From: Elusimicrobiota bacterium
Lineage (GTDB): Bacteria > Elusimicrobiota > Elusimicrobia > FEN-1173
NCBI GenBank assembly: GCA_016715645.1
Contig: JADJZR010000002.1
Coordinates: 248,001-312,000 of the forward strand
Length of the DNA stretch: 64,000 bases
Direction of reading: 5' to 3'
A model generated the notes under the pieces. It did not search any database, was not told where the DNA came from, and worked only from the letters and a program-made list of their open reading frames with translations. Every line of letters begins with the position of its first letter. The stretch's first letter is position 1. A program made the translations under genes and the position numbers. Shown piece by piece: positions 52,733 to 61,128 of the stretch.

Positions 52733-55700
52733 ATGAACCCCACCCAGCTGGCTCATTTAACGTTGTTGGGGCTTATGATTTTGTTGGTGGCCCGGCGACT
52801 GCCGATGTTCGCCATGACGCGGCCGGTGACGTTGGGGGTCATTTTGTCGGCCCTGGGAATTTTCGGCGCGGCGGCCCTTCTGCAACTGCCCGTGGAACTG
52901 ATGCCCAACGTGGCGTATGGCAACGTCACGGTATTCATCGACGTGCGCGGCGGCATGCCCCCGCCGGAAGTGGAACGGCTGGTCACAAAGCCCGTGGAAG
53001 AGGCCATGGGGTCCGTCTCTCATCTGCGCAACCTGTTTTCGTCGTCCAAAAAAGATCGGTCGGTGGTCACCCTGGAATTCGAGCCGGGGACCAACATGGA
53101 TTTGGCGGCCCTGGAAGTGCGCGAAAAATTTTTGCGCGTTAAACATCGACTGCCTTCCGAAATTGAAAAACCCATTATCGCCCGATACGAAGAGAGCGAC
53201 GCGCCGGTCTTGATCGCGGCGCTCACGTCGGACCGTCAAAACCCCGAAGAATTGAGACGGTTGGTGGACGCCGATTTAAAAGATCGCCTGCTGCGGGTGG
53301 ACGGCGTGGCCAACGTGGAAGTGGGCGGCGGGCGGGAACGCAAAATTGTGGTGGACGTGGACCGGGCCAAACTGGCGGCTATGGGTTTGCCCATTAAGCG
53401 GGCTGTGGCCGTTTTGGAACAAAACAACATGAACTTGCGAGCTGGTCAAGTGGCCAACGATCCCACTCTGGTGATGGGCGTGCGCGCGGTGGGGGCGTTT
53501 CGCACCTTGGAAGATATCCGAAACATGACCCTCACGGTGGACAAAAACGGCGGCCGGGTGCGGTTAAAAGACATCGCCAACGTGCAGGATTCGTTTTTAG
53601 AAAACGAAAGTTTTTCCCGTTTGGACGCCAAATCCGCCGTCACCGTTTACGTCCAAAAAGAAAGCATGGCCAACACGGTTCGCGTGGCCGGGCAGGTGGG
53701 GGACGTGTTGGAATTGTTTCGCACCCGACTTCCCAAAGACGTTGAATTGGTGGTCATCACCGACCAGCGCCGGGCCATTTTGTCGTCGGTGGAGGCGGTG
53801 CGGATCACGCTCATTTATGGGGTGGCGTTGGTGGTGTTGGTTCTCCCGCTGTTTTTAGCGAAAACGGCCGGGAGCAAAGGGCTCGCGTGGATCTTTTTAA
53901 CCTTGTTGACGGTGACAATGGTGGGCAGTTGGGCGTTTCGGTTGCCCCTTTCCGGGACAGAACTGTTGGCCGCGGGCGTGGGCCTTTTGATGCTGGGATT
54001 GTCCCTGTTCCGGCCGGACCTTCGCTCCGCGGCGGTGGTGGCTCTTTCCATCCCGGTGTCGGTGTGCGTCACCCTAGCTCTCATGTATTTGGAAGGGATC
54101 ACCATCAACGTGATGTCGTTGTCGGGCATCGTGTTGGGCATTGGCCTGTTGGTGGACAACGCCGTGGTGGTCATGGAGAATTACGACCGGTTGATGACCG
54201 AAAACCCGAACGGAAACCGCAAAGAAATCATGGCCCAAGCCGCCCGGGAAATGGAAGGCCCCATGGTGGGGGGAACCTTGACGACCGTCGTTGTGTTTCT
54301 GCCGTTCTCGCTGTTGGCGAAACAAACCCAGCTCCTGTTCGCTGGAATTTCGTTCACGGTCACGGCCTCTTTATTCGCGTCGCTGTTTGTGGCGTTGACG
54401 TTGGTCCCCGCCCTGGGCGCGCTCATTGACCCCCACCATTTCAAAGAAACCCGACTGGACGAATGGATGAAGACTGCCTGGGAACGATGCAAATCCATGG
54501 TCCCCACGGGGCTCTTAAACATTCAAAAACTTCTCCCTCACCCTGCCCTCTCCCAAGAGGAGAGGGAAAATCTTAGTTTTCCTTCCCCTCTTGGGGGAAG
54601 GTGCCCCGAAGGGGCGGTTGAGGGACCTGGGCAGTTAAAAAGAAAGATGCTATTTCCCGCTTTATCCCTTCTATTCATCGTCGCCTTCTCAATCCTGATC
54701 GGAACCACCCAAAAAAGTTGGCTGGGCGCTCTGTCCGGCGCCAACGCGGGCCTTGCCGCCGCGGCGGTGGCCCTGGGGGTCTGGAAATTGCGTCGATACG
54801 CCGACCATCTTACCCAAGCCTTTCATCATCCCAAATGGCTGTTGGGAGCGGCGGGAATCGTGTTTCTGGCCGCGATCGCCACATTCATTAAGGTTCTCCC
54901 CAAAGATCTTATGGCGTCGTCGGAACAAAACGAGTTCGTGGTGTTCGTGGAACTGGACACCGGCGTTCGGTTGGATATTTCCAACGACATTGTTCAGGAA
55001 GTCGAACGAACTGTTCGGGACCATCCCAAAATAAAACACGCGGTCAAAAATGTCTCCAGCAAAGTGGAAGGCTGGTCGTCCAAGGTGTACGTGACGCTCA
55101 AAGAAAGGACCGAACGGAGGGAAACCACCCAAGACGTCATCAACACGTTGCGGCCCGACGTGGACAAAGTTTTGGAGAAATACGAGAAGGAATACAAGGC
55201 CTTCTGCTACTTTTCGGAACCCCGGTCCGGAAAAGAAGTTTTCGTGGAACTGTTCGGCCGGGACTACGACACCATGGCCAAGGTGGCGTTGGAGGTGGCC
55301 AGTCGGATGGGAAAACTGCCGGGCTTGTCGGACGTCAAAATCCGCTACCGCCCCGGACGGCCCCAAATATCGGTGATTGTGGACCCGGTCCGAGCCGCTC
55401 AGTTTGGGTTGGACACCCAGGAAATATCCGAATCGCTTCACGCCCAAATGCGGGGCCTGCGGGCCACCACGTTCTATGAAAAATCCGAAGAGGTGGAAAC
55501 CGTGGTCCGGCTGGAACCGTCCCAGCGGGAAACTTTGGACCAAATGAAAAACCTGCTTTTGTCATTGCCCACGGGAGAACAGGTTCCCCTGGCCAACGTG
55601 GCCCAAATTGAGGGAGACCTGTCCCCCAGCGAAATTTGGCACCGCAACCGGGCACGGATGATTCAGGTGTCCGCCAACCTGGGCAACACCTCGTTGGAAT

Positions 55701-56323
55701 CCGCGGCCAACGCGGTCAAAGAGGCGTTGAAACAGGTCTCCTTTCCCCCAGAATATTACGCTGACATTGGCGGCCAGTACGAAGACCTGGTCCAAGCCGA
55801 CAAAGATTTCTGGAAAGCCATGGCGTTGACCCTCTTTTTGGTGTTTTTGGTCATGGCCTGCCAGTTCGAGTCGTACAGCCAACCCTTTGTGATCATGGCC
55901 ACGGTCCCCTTATCGCTGATCGGAGCGGTGGCGGCGTTGGGGATCTTCGGCGCCACGGTGACCTTAGGCGTCTCCGTGGGCCTGCTGATGTTGGGGGGCA
56001 TTGAGGTGAACAAAGGGATCATGTTGATCGACCGAATCCATTTAATCCAAGCGGCGAACCCGGAGGGGGGCCTCACCGGTGCCATCGTGACCGCGGCGCG
56101 CACGCGCATCCGCCCGATTTTCATGACCACGGCCACCACGGTGTTGGGCCTGATCCCCATGGCCCTGGACCGATCCGAAAGCGCGTCCTTGTGGTCACCT
56201 TTGGCCATCACCGTCGTAGGCGGCCTCATCAGTTCAACCGTCTTAACCCTCTTCGTCGTGCCGGTCCTCTACAACAGTATTTATAAGTATTATAATAAAT
56301 TTGACAATCGTTCTGGGATTTAA
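52733..56323 (+). CDS. large RND-family efflux pump with extra membrane segments and an in-frame repeat
   Basis: This 1,196-residue RND protein is longer than the usual ~1,040. Standard parts are present: LPVELMPNVAYGNVTVFIDV (split), PEVERLVTKPVEEAMG, VALSIPVSVCVTLALMYLEGITINVMSLSG (split), GLLVDNAVVVMENYDR, VMACQFESYSQPFVIMATVPLSLIGA (split) and ARTRIRPIFMTTATTVLGLIPMAL. Unusual parts are an additional N-terminal helix before the common start, an extra helical stretch of ~50 residues after helix 2 (AKTAGSKGLAWIF...LMLGLSL), and ~110 residues of added helices plus repeat copy G in the middle. No adaptor is adjacent, so it may use that of 47483. Confidence 0.82.
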   Translation: MNPTQLAHLTLLGLMILLVARRLPMFAMTRPVTLGVILSALGIFGAAALLQLPVELMPNVAYGNVTVFIDVRGGMPPPEVERLVTKPVEEAMGSVSHLRNLFSSSKKDRSVVTLEFEPGTNMDLAALEVREKFLRVKHRLPSEIEKPIIARYEESDAPVLIAALTSDRQNPEELRRLVDADLKDRLLRVDGVANVEVGGGRERKIVVDVDRAKLAAMGLPIKRAVAVLEQNNMNLRAGQVANDPTLVMGVRAVGAFRTLEDIRNMTLTVDKNGGRVRLKDIANVQDSFLENESFSRLDAKSAVTVYVQKESMANTVRVAGQVGDVLELFRTRLPKDVELVVITDQRRAILSSVEAVRITLIYGVALVVLVLPLFLAKTAGSKGLAWIFLTLLTVTMVGSWAFRLPLSGTELLAAGVGLLMLGLSLFRPDLRSAAVVALSIPVSVCVTLALMYLEGITINVMSLSGIVLGIGLLVDNAVVVMENYDRLMTENPNGNRKEIMAQAAREMEGPMVGGTLTTVVVFLPFSLLAKQTQLLFAGISFTVTASLFASLFVALTLVPALGALIDPHHFKETRLDEWMKTAWERCKSMVPTGLLNIQKLLPHPALSQEERENLSFPSPLGGRCPEGAVEGPGQLKRKMLFPALSLLFIVAFSILIGTTQKSWLGALSGANAGLAAAAVALGVWKLRRYADHLTQAFHHPKWLLGAAGIVFLAAIATFIKVLPKDLMASSEQNEFVVFVELDTGVRLDISNDIVQEVERTVRDHPKIKHAVKNVSSKVEGWSSKVYVTLKERTERRETTQDVINTLRPDVDKVLEKYEKEYKAFCYFSEPRSGKEVFVELFGRDYDTMAKVALEVASRMGKLPGLSDVKIRYRPGRPQISVIVDPVRAAQFGLDTQEISESLHAQMRGLRATTFYEKSEEVETVVRLEPSQRETLDQMKNLLLSLPTGEQVPLANVAQIEGDLSPSEIWHRNRARMIQVSANLGNTSLESAANAVKEALKQVSFPPEYYADIGGQYEDLVQADKDFWKAMALTLFLVFLVMACQFESYSQPFVIMATVPLSLIGAVAALGIFGATVTLGVSVGLLMLGGIEVNKGIMLIDRIHLIQAANPEGGLTGAIVTAARTRIRPIFMTTATTVLGLIPMALDRSESASLWSPLAITVVGGLISSTVLTLFVVPVLYNSIYKYYNKFDNRSGI
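54532..54636. repeat. dispersed palindromic repeat, copy G (in frame inside CDS 52733-56323)
   Basis: It reads TCTCCCTCACCCTGCCCTC, CTCTCCCAAGAGGAGAGGG, CTTCCCCTCTTGGGGGAAGG, TGCCCCGAAGGGGCGG and TTGAGGGACCTGGGCAGTT. The host gene stays open and encodes LLPHPALSQEERENLSFPSP...GRCPEGAVEGPG, read from the opposite orientation to copies A and H. Confidence 0.9.
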
Positions 56324-56375
56324 TAAGATCCTTTCGAAGCGAATAAACCCAAAAAACGAAGTTGGACAAAAGCCA

Positions 56376-56905
56376 ATGAAACCCATCGTGCCCAAAAAAG
56401 CTGTTTTTTCCATGATCTACATGATTCGGGGCAGCGAGTGATGATGGACCGAGACTTGGCAGAACTTTATGGTGTTTCCACAGGAACCTTAAACCAGGCT
56501 GTAAAACGGAACAGTCGTCGATTCCCTTCTGACTTCATGTTTCAATTAACCCGGAGCGAATGAATAATTGGATATCACAAATCGTTATATCCAAACCAGG
56601 CCTAAAAAAAGGCATTCGAAAGAGACCGTTTGTTCACGGAACATGGCGTAGCCATGTTATCAAGCGTTCTGAACAGCCCGAGAGCCGTTGAAGTCAATAT
56701 CGCGATAATCCGAACCTTTGTCGAGTTACGTCGAATGATCGCGGATCATGAAGACCTGGCGAAGATGGTCGCAGAACATGAAAAATGTTTGAAAGGCCTG
56801 ACAGGCGATGTCCGAAAAATCATAAACCTGATCCAACCGCTTGTGGATGGCCCCACTAAGAAATTAAACAAAATCGGGTTTGATCCTGGAGAGAGCGCGT
56901 TGTGA
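56376..56905 (+). pseudogene. ORF6N/KilA-N-type DNA-binding protein, broken by several frameshifts
   Basis: Frames join to a family-typical product. The first reads MKPIVPKKAVFSMIYMIRG, and the next RVMMDRDLAELYGVSTGTLNQAVKRN (split) and RFPSDFMFQLTRSE. NNWISQIVISKPGLKKGIRKRPF follows, then FTEHGVAMLSSVLNSPRAVEVNI (split) and a helical tail. At least three indels separate these pieces: one G missing at the G4 run 56428-56431, one near 56562, and one or two bases near 56632. The conserved pieces are not otherwise mutated, so decay is recent or the indels are errors. The gene is phage-type in origin. Confidence 0.7.
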
Positions 56906-56985
56906 GAAATAGGTGCTAAATTTGTTTACAATAAATTTACAACTTCTTAAGGGAATCTTAATACGAAAATGAAAGAATCGGCGGC

Positions 56986-57744
56986 ATGGGAGGGCGGGTT
57001 TTGACACCTTTGGGTGACAAAATGGCTCGAGCGCGTCTGAAGCGGCGCGCGGGGGCCTATTGGCGTTTGTCGCGGCGGCGGTTTGCGCCCAGCCGGACGG
57101 TGGCGGTCGCGACGGCGCTGGTCTACTTTTTTACGATGGTTCCTGGCGGTCCAACCGCCATGGCGGACATCGCGGACTATTTCGGGCCGGGGCATCCCCG
57201 CAACAACGACCAACGCAACCGGGGCGGGCAATATTCTCCGGAACAACTTAAATCGTATCTGGATTATAAAGAACGGCTGGCCAAATCCATCACCCAGCGG
57301 GAACAAATGTTGGACCCGCGCCGATCGAAAGTCCAATCCAAACTGGAAGTGACCATAGACCGAACAGTTCAGGAAACCCTGAACGCGTTGGAGTTTTTGG
57401 AACGCCAAGCCCAAGACGCGCGGCGCAAGGTGTTTGCCATTTTGGGAGAACGGTCGCTGTTTAATTACGTCAAATACGCGGACGGAAAGATCGTGCGGTT
57501 GATGGACGGGTTGGCCAAACAGGTGGAAAACGAGCGGGTCTTTGACGCGAACGGCAACGTGTCTATTCGCAACACCTACGACATGCAGTATAACACCCGA
57601 CGGCTTTTGACCGATTACCAAGCCAAAACCACCGACGTTCTAGGAAACACCTCGTTCATTAAATGGGCGGCGGGGGAATACACAGCCGATTCGGTTTTTT
57701 ACGCCACGGATTACACCCACGCGGACAAAAACGTGGTGGGGTAG
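56986..57744 (+). CDS. giant YD-like repeat protein, segment 1 (N-terminus)
   Basis: The N-terminus is basic (ARLKRRAGAYWRLSRRRF) and a hydrophobic signal-like helix follows (TVAVATALVYFFTMVPGGPTAMA). A coiled-coil-like helical region spans about residues 90-170. The first repeat units then start: FDANGNVSIRNTYDMQYNTRRLLTDYQAKTTDVLGNTSFIKW (split). An alternative start is ATG 57022. The frame ends at TAG 57742-57744. The next segment continues the same repeat in another frame. The protein is probably secreted and very long. No catalytic domain is seen. Confidence 0.7.
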   Translation: MGGRVLTPLGDKMARARLKRRAGAYWRLSRRRFAPSRTVAVATALVYFFTMVPGGPTAMADIADYFGPGHPRNNDQRNRGGQYSPEQLKSYLDYKERLAKSITQREQMLDPRRSKVQSKLEVTIDRTVQETLNALEFLERQAQDARRKVFAILGERSLFNYVKYADGKIVRLMDGLAKQVENERVFDANGNVSIRNTYDMQYNTRRLLTDYQAKTTDVLGNTSFIKWAAGEYTADSVFYATDYTHADKNVVG

Positions 57745-57773
57745 CCTAAACCACCACCGACCATTTCGGCAAC

Positions 57774-58472
57774 GTGACGGAAGTGAAATGGACCGGCGGG
57801 CGATACAACGACAAACTTCTCACCGACTACCACCAAGTGACCATCGACCACCGGGGCAACATGAGCACCAAGGATTGGACCGGCGCGACCTACGACGCGA
57901 ACAACCAAATAAAATCTTTCAAGGAAATTGAGACGGATGTTTTCGGAAATACGCGCGAACGCGCGTGGTCGGGGGGCACCTATATAAAGAACGGCGCCTG
58001 GCGGGAGGATTTGGACGAAAACGACCTGGCCCAGGAAAACCCCAAATTTTTGTTGGTAGGGTATCGGGAAGTGGTGACGGACGAAAACGGTGTGGTGACC
58101 CGGCGTGACTGGACCGGAGCGGAATACGACGATCGAGGCCAATTAAAGAGTTACAACGAAACGCAGACCGACGGCCTGTTGCGGGAAAGCACCATTCGTT
58201 GGCGGGACGGGACGTACGATCGATATGGGCGGCTGATGGCCTATCAACAGGAGACCACGGACATTGCCGGGTTAACGACATCGGTGGACTGGGCGGCGGA
58301 ATATTATTATAACGATTTGCGGCTCAAGAGTTACCGGGAAAAAACAACGGATCCCCTGGGGTTAACCCAAACGGTTGAACGGCAGAACATGGACTACAGC
58401 CGGGCCGGGGACCTGGTGAAATACGCCCAACGGCACACGGACGCCCGGGGCAATTTGGTGAAGACCGATTGA
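57774..58472 (+). CDS. giant YD-like repeat protein, segment 2 (frameshifted continuation)
   Basis: This segment continues TDHFGNVTEVKWTGGRYND with repeat units of about 35-45 residues. The consensus is W-T-G-A-x-Y-D-x-x-G-Q-L-K-S-Y-x-E-x-x-T-D-x-x-G. It ends at TGA 58470 after NLVKTD. A G lost from a GG (GATTGG to GATTG) explains the end, because the restored sequence DWTGTSFDRYGR fits the consensus exactly. The frame before 57774 is open only back to 57750. Joining segment 1 needs both an indel and a changed TAG. Confidence 0.7.
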   Translation: MTEVKWTGGRYNDKLLTDYHQVTIDHRGNMSTKDWTGATYDANNQIKSFKEIETDVFGNTRERAWSGGTYIKNGAWREDLDENDLAQENPKFLLVGYREVVTDENGVVTRRDWTGAEYDDRGQLKSYNETQTDGLLRESTIRWRDGTYDRYGRLMAYQQETTDIAGLTTSVDWAAEYYYNDLRLKSYREKTTDPLGLTQTVERQNMDYSRAGDLVKYAQRHTDARGNLVKTD

Positions 58473-59443
58473 CAGGAACAAGCTTTGACCGGTATGGCCG
58501 GAATACCGGCTCTAACGAATGGCACACGGACGCGTTGGATGTTTTGACCTTCCGAGAAAAAACCGGGACGGTATACGACACCAAAAGCCGCCAGTTGGCC
58601 TATACGGAATATGTGACGGACGAATACGATCACAAAACCGAAAAAACCTGGTCCAACGCCCGCTACGACCATTATAACCGTCTGTTGGAGTATAAGGAAA
58701 CCAACAAAGACGCCCTCAACAACACAACGATCAAGGAATGGCGCGCCACCCGATACGACTGGGCCGACCGGGCGGAGAAATACACCCAAACCAACACCGA
58801 CGCCGACGGAAATGTCACGTCGATCAATTGGATGGCGGGCACCCCCGGAAAATCCGGCGAAAAAGGGTTCAATAAATACGGGCAGATTCTGGGCTATACC
58901 GAAGAGTTCACCGACCAATGGGGCGAAAAGCATCGTCGCGTTTGGGCGGATGGAGAATACGACACCTACGGCAATGTTGAATCTTACATAGAGTTTTCCA
59001 TTGATCCCCTGGGCGGGGCAACGAAAAAAACCTGGAGCGGCGGGCTTTACGACCGACACAACAGGCTCACTCAATATAAGGAAGACCGATTCGTGTTGGA
59101 CGATTCGCTCCCCATTGTGGGGCAGTATTTGGAATGGTCCGAAGTGGAGGGAACGAAAACCCGCCGGGTTCAGTCTCACGAATGGACAGCCGGGACGTAT
59201 GACAAGCATTCCCGACTGGATGGGTTCACAGACGTCACCCGCGCGCCGACGGGAGAAGAGTCAACGGTTATAGAATCCCAGGCGACTTACGACAATTACC
59301 ACCGCAAAAAAACATTTGAAAACAAATCCAAAGGGCCCGAGGGAATTACCTACACGCTTTTGCGCACGGACACCGTTTACGACGGGAAAATCGTGTTGAG
59401 GGCTATACAGAAGTGTCCACCGCTGACACGGATCCCCACGTGA
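58469..59443 (+). CDS. giant YD-like repeat protein, segment 3 (frameshifted continuation)
   Basis: Repeats go on with FDRYGRNTGSNEWHTDALD, YDHYNRLLEYKETNKDAL and YDRHNRLTQYKEDRFVL. The segment leaves frame at the A4 run 59387-59390: with five As the text reads YDGKNRVEGYTEVSTADTDP, which matches the next segment. The last 15 codons (LRAIQKCPPLTRIPT) are out-of-frame. The composition is rich in Asp, Thr, Tyr and Arg throughout. Confidence 0.7.
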   Translation: MTGTSFDRYGRNTGSNEWHTDALDVLTFREKTGTVYDTKSRQLAYTEYVTDEYDHKTEKTWSNARYDHYNRLLEYKETNKDALNNTTIKEWRATRYDWADRAEKYTQTNTDADGNVTSINWMAGTPGKSGEKGFNKYGQILGYTEEFTDQWGEKHRRVWADGEYDTYGNVESYIEFSIDPLGGATKKTWSGGLYDRHNRLTQYKEDRFVLDDSLPIVGQYLEWSEVEGTKTRRVQSHEWTAGTYDKHSRLDGFTDVTRAPTGEESTVIESQATYDNYHRKKTFENKSKGPEGITYTLLRTDTVYDGKIVLRAIQKCPPLTRIPT

Positions 59444-61128
59444 AAGCGACCACCGTGGCCGTTGGTCGAACCTATGATCGGGACGGTCGGCAGACGGGCG
59501 GGACAGAGACCACCACGACCTGGGGAGTCAATAATCTGGGCCAGAGCGTGGACGCGAAGACCATCCGCCTCACACGGAATAGCGTATTGGATAATGGGCG
59601 GTTGCTTTCTTATGTCCAGGAAACGGCTAATTCTGGAAAAGGCCCGACTGGGGAAACCCTCGACAACAAGGAAATATTGTCCGTGACCCAGATCACGCGA
59701 AACAGCGAGGTCCAAGCCGTGCGGCGGACGGGGGAAGGACTCGATCATACGGTGACGACCAACCGGTCAGAGATGGTTCGCAACGCGGCCGGACAGGTGG
59801 TGGCTTATAAAGACGAGGTCGCGGACGAAGCCACTACGGGAGGCACGACCTCCATCCTGCGCTCCCACACTATTTATGGGTTTCAGGGGGAAGCCCTTGG
59901 CTATCGAGAAAAGATAACGGACCTCCTGGGGTTGACCACCGACAAAGTGACCACGGACGTTGTTTACGATGGGCAACGGCGGATATTAACGTTTGGTGAA
60001 ACATCGGTTCGTCAGGGTGAAGGACGCCAATCCCTTTCGGAAAGATGGGCGGAGAAAGAGTGGTCTGTTCGCGAGGCCCTGATTAAAGACTCGGTTCGCA
60101 AGTTGGATGGGAGCCTTCAAATCCAGGAATTGTCCCAAACGGATCGAGACACTTTTGAAAAAAACAATGAGATCCAAGTCGGCGACCACGTCCGGGTTCA
60201 ATGGGACTCTGCGAACGAAGAATTGATTCTAAAAGTGGATTTCGAAGAGCACGCCCTTCGGCTTCAAACAACCTATGACGTTTTGGGGCGGTTGGCAGGG
60301 ACCCACGATCGGCGAAAAATGGCTCAATTTGTAACCCAGGATGTGGAATGGACCGCCCTGTCGTTTGATCAGGCAGGACGGGTTCTTTCTGACCAATCGG
60401 AAACATCCGTATCTCCTTCTCTATTGGAAAGCAACTACACAATCTCCACCGGCCGAACGGGGATTCAATACAATCGGTTCAACCAAACATTGGCGTTTGA
60501 AGAAACCAGCGTGGACAGTCGCCAATCGGCGTTGTCCGTGAAACGGACCGTCTCTGAAATAAGTTACGACAGCGTGGGATCGTTGGCCGGACAAAGAGAA
60601 GAAACCGACCAGGTGGGAACGGCCAAAATCGGTGGTCTCTCAATTTCGGAATTGGATGAAGATCTCATGGACGGCATTTCTATTTCAGCCAGTGGAGTAT
60701 CCTGGAAATGGGCGGATTTTACAAAAGAAGAAAAGAAGTCCCTTAAAGAAGGATCCTCTGTCCAAAAAAAGAAAGACGGGGTGGAATCCACTATTCAAAT
60801 GGGGAATGGAACGGTCGAGTTGACGGTTGAAATGAACGCCAAAACGGTGACTACGCGCACTCAGGCCGAGAAGGACGCGCGAGGCCGATTGGTGGGATAT
60901 TGGGAACTGACGCAAACACTAGGGGGAAAAACCGAAACCCGGCATCGGGAAAACATTGTTTACGACAAGCAAGGTCGGATCGTTTCGTATCGAGACAACG
61001 CCACTTCGGATGACGCGCCCGGACTCAACGTTGAAACGGTTCGTTCAACGATGGCCTACGATCCTCATGGCCAACTGACGGGTTATGTGGAAGAAACTTA
61101 TCAGCGAGAGGGAGGGGTTCTTCTTTAA
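59413..61128 (+). CDS. giant YD-like repeat protein, segment 4 (frameshifted continuation)
   Basis: 571 residues of repeat, now with longer, more diverged units (GRTYDRDGRQTGGTETTTTW; VVYDGQRRILTFGETSVRQ; QYNRFNQTLAFEETSVDS). The segment also contains a more charged, non-repetitive stretch (KWADFTKEEKKSLKEGS). It ends at TAA after a CTTCTTT run (61120-61126). Removing one T continues the frame as LLKHLVTKRRGIVFDSRGRV, the start of segment 5. Confidence 0.7.
   Translation: MSTADTDPHVKATTVAVGRTYDRDGRQTGGTETTTTWGVNNLGQSVDAKTIRLTRNSVLDNGRLLSYVQETANSGKGPTGETLDNKEILSVTQITRNSEVQAVRRTGEGLDHTVTTNRSEMVRNAAGQVVAYKDEVADEATTGGTTSILRSHTIYGFQGEALGYREKITDLLGLTTDKVTTDVVYDGQRRILTFGETSVRQGEGRQSLSERWAEKEWSVREALIKDSVRKLDGSLQIQELSQTDRDTFEKNNEIQVGDHVRVQWDSANEELILKVDFEEHALRLQTTYDVLGRLAGTHDRRKMAQFVTQDVEWTALSFDQAGRVLSDQSETSVSPSLLESNYTISTGRTGIQYNRFNQTLAFEETSVDSRQSALSVKRTVSEISYDSVGSLAGQREETDQVGTAKIGGLSISELDEDLMDGISISASGVSWKWADFTKEEKKSLKEGSSVQKKKDGVESTIQMGNGTVELTVEMNAKTVTTRTQAEKDARGRLVGYWELTQTLGGKTETRHRENIVYDKQGRIVSYRDNATSDDAPGLNVETVRSTMAYDPHGQLTGYVEETYQREGGVLL

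Noticed and set aside
58467..58475. TGA read as tryptophan in the giant repeat protein
   Set aside because: The restored repeat needs Trp there, but reading TGA as Trp does not restore the downstream frame; a missing G explains both. Other genes use TGA as stop with overlapping starts.
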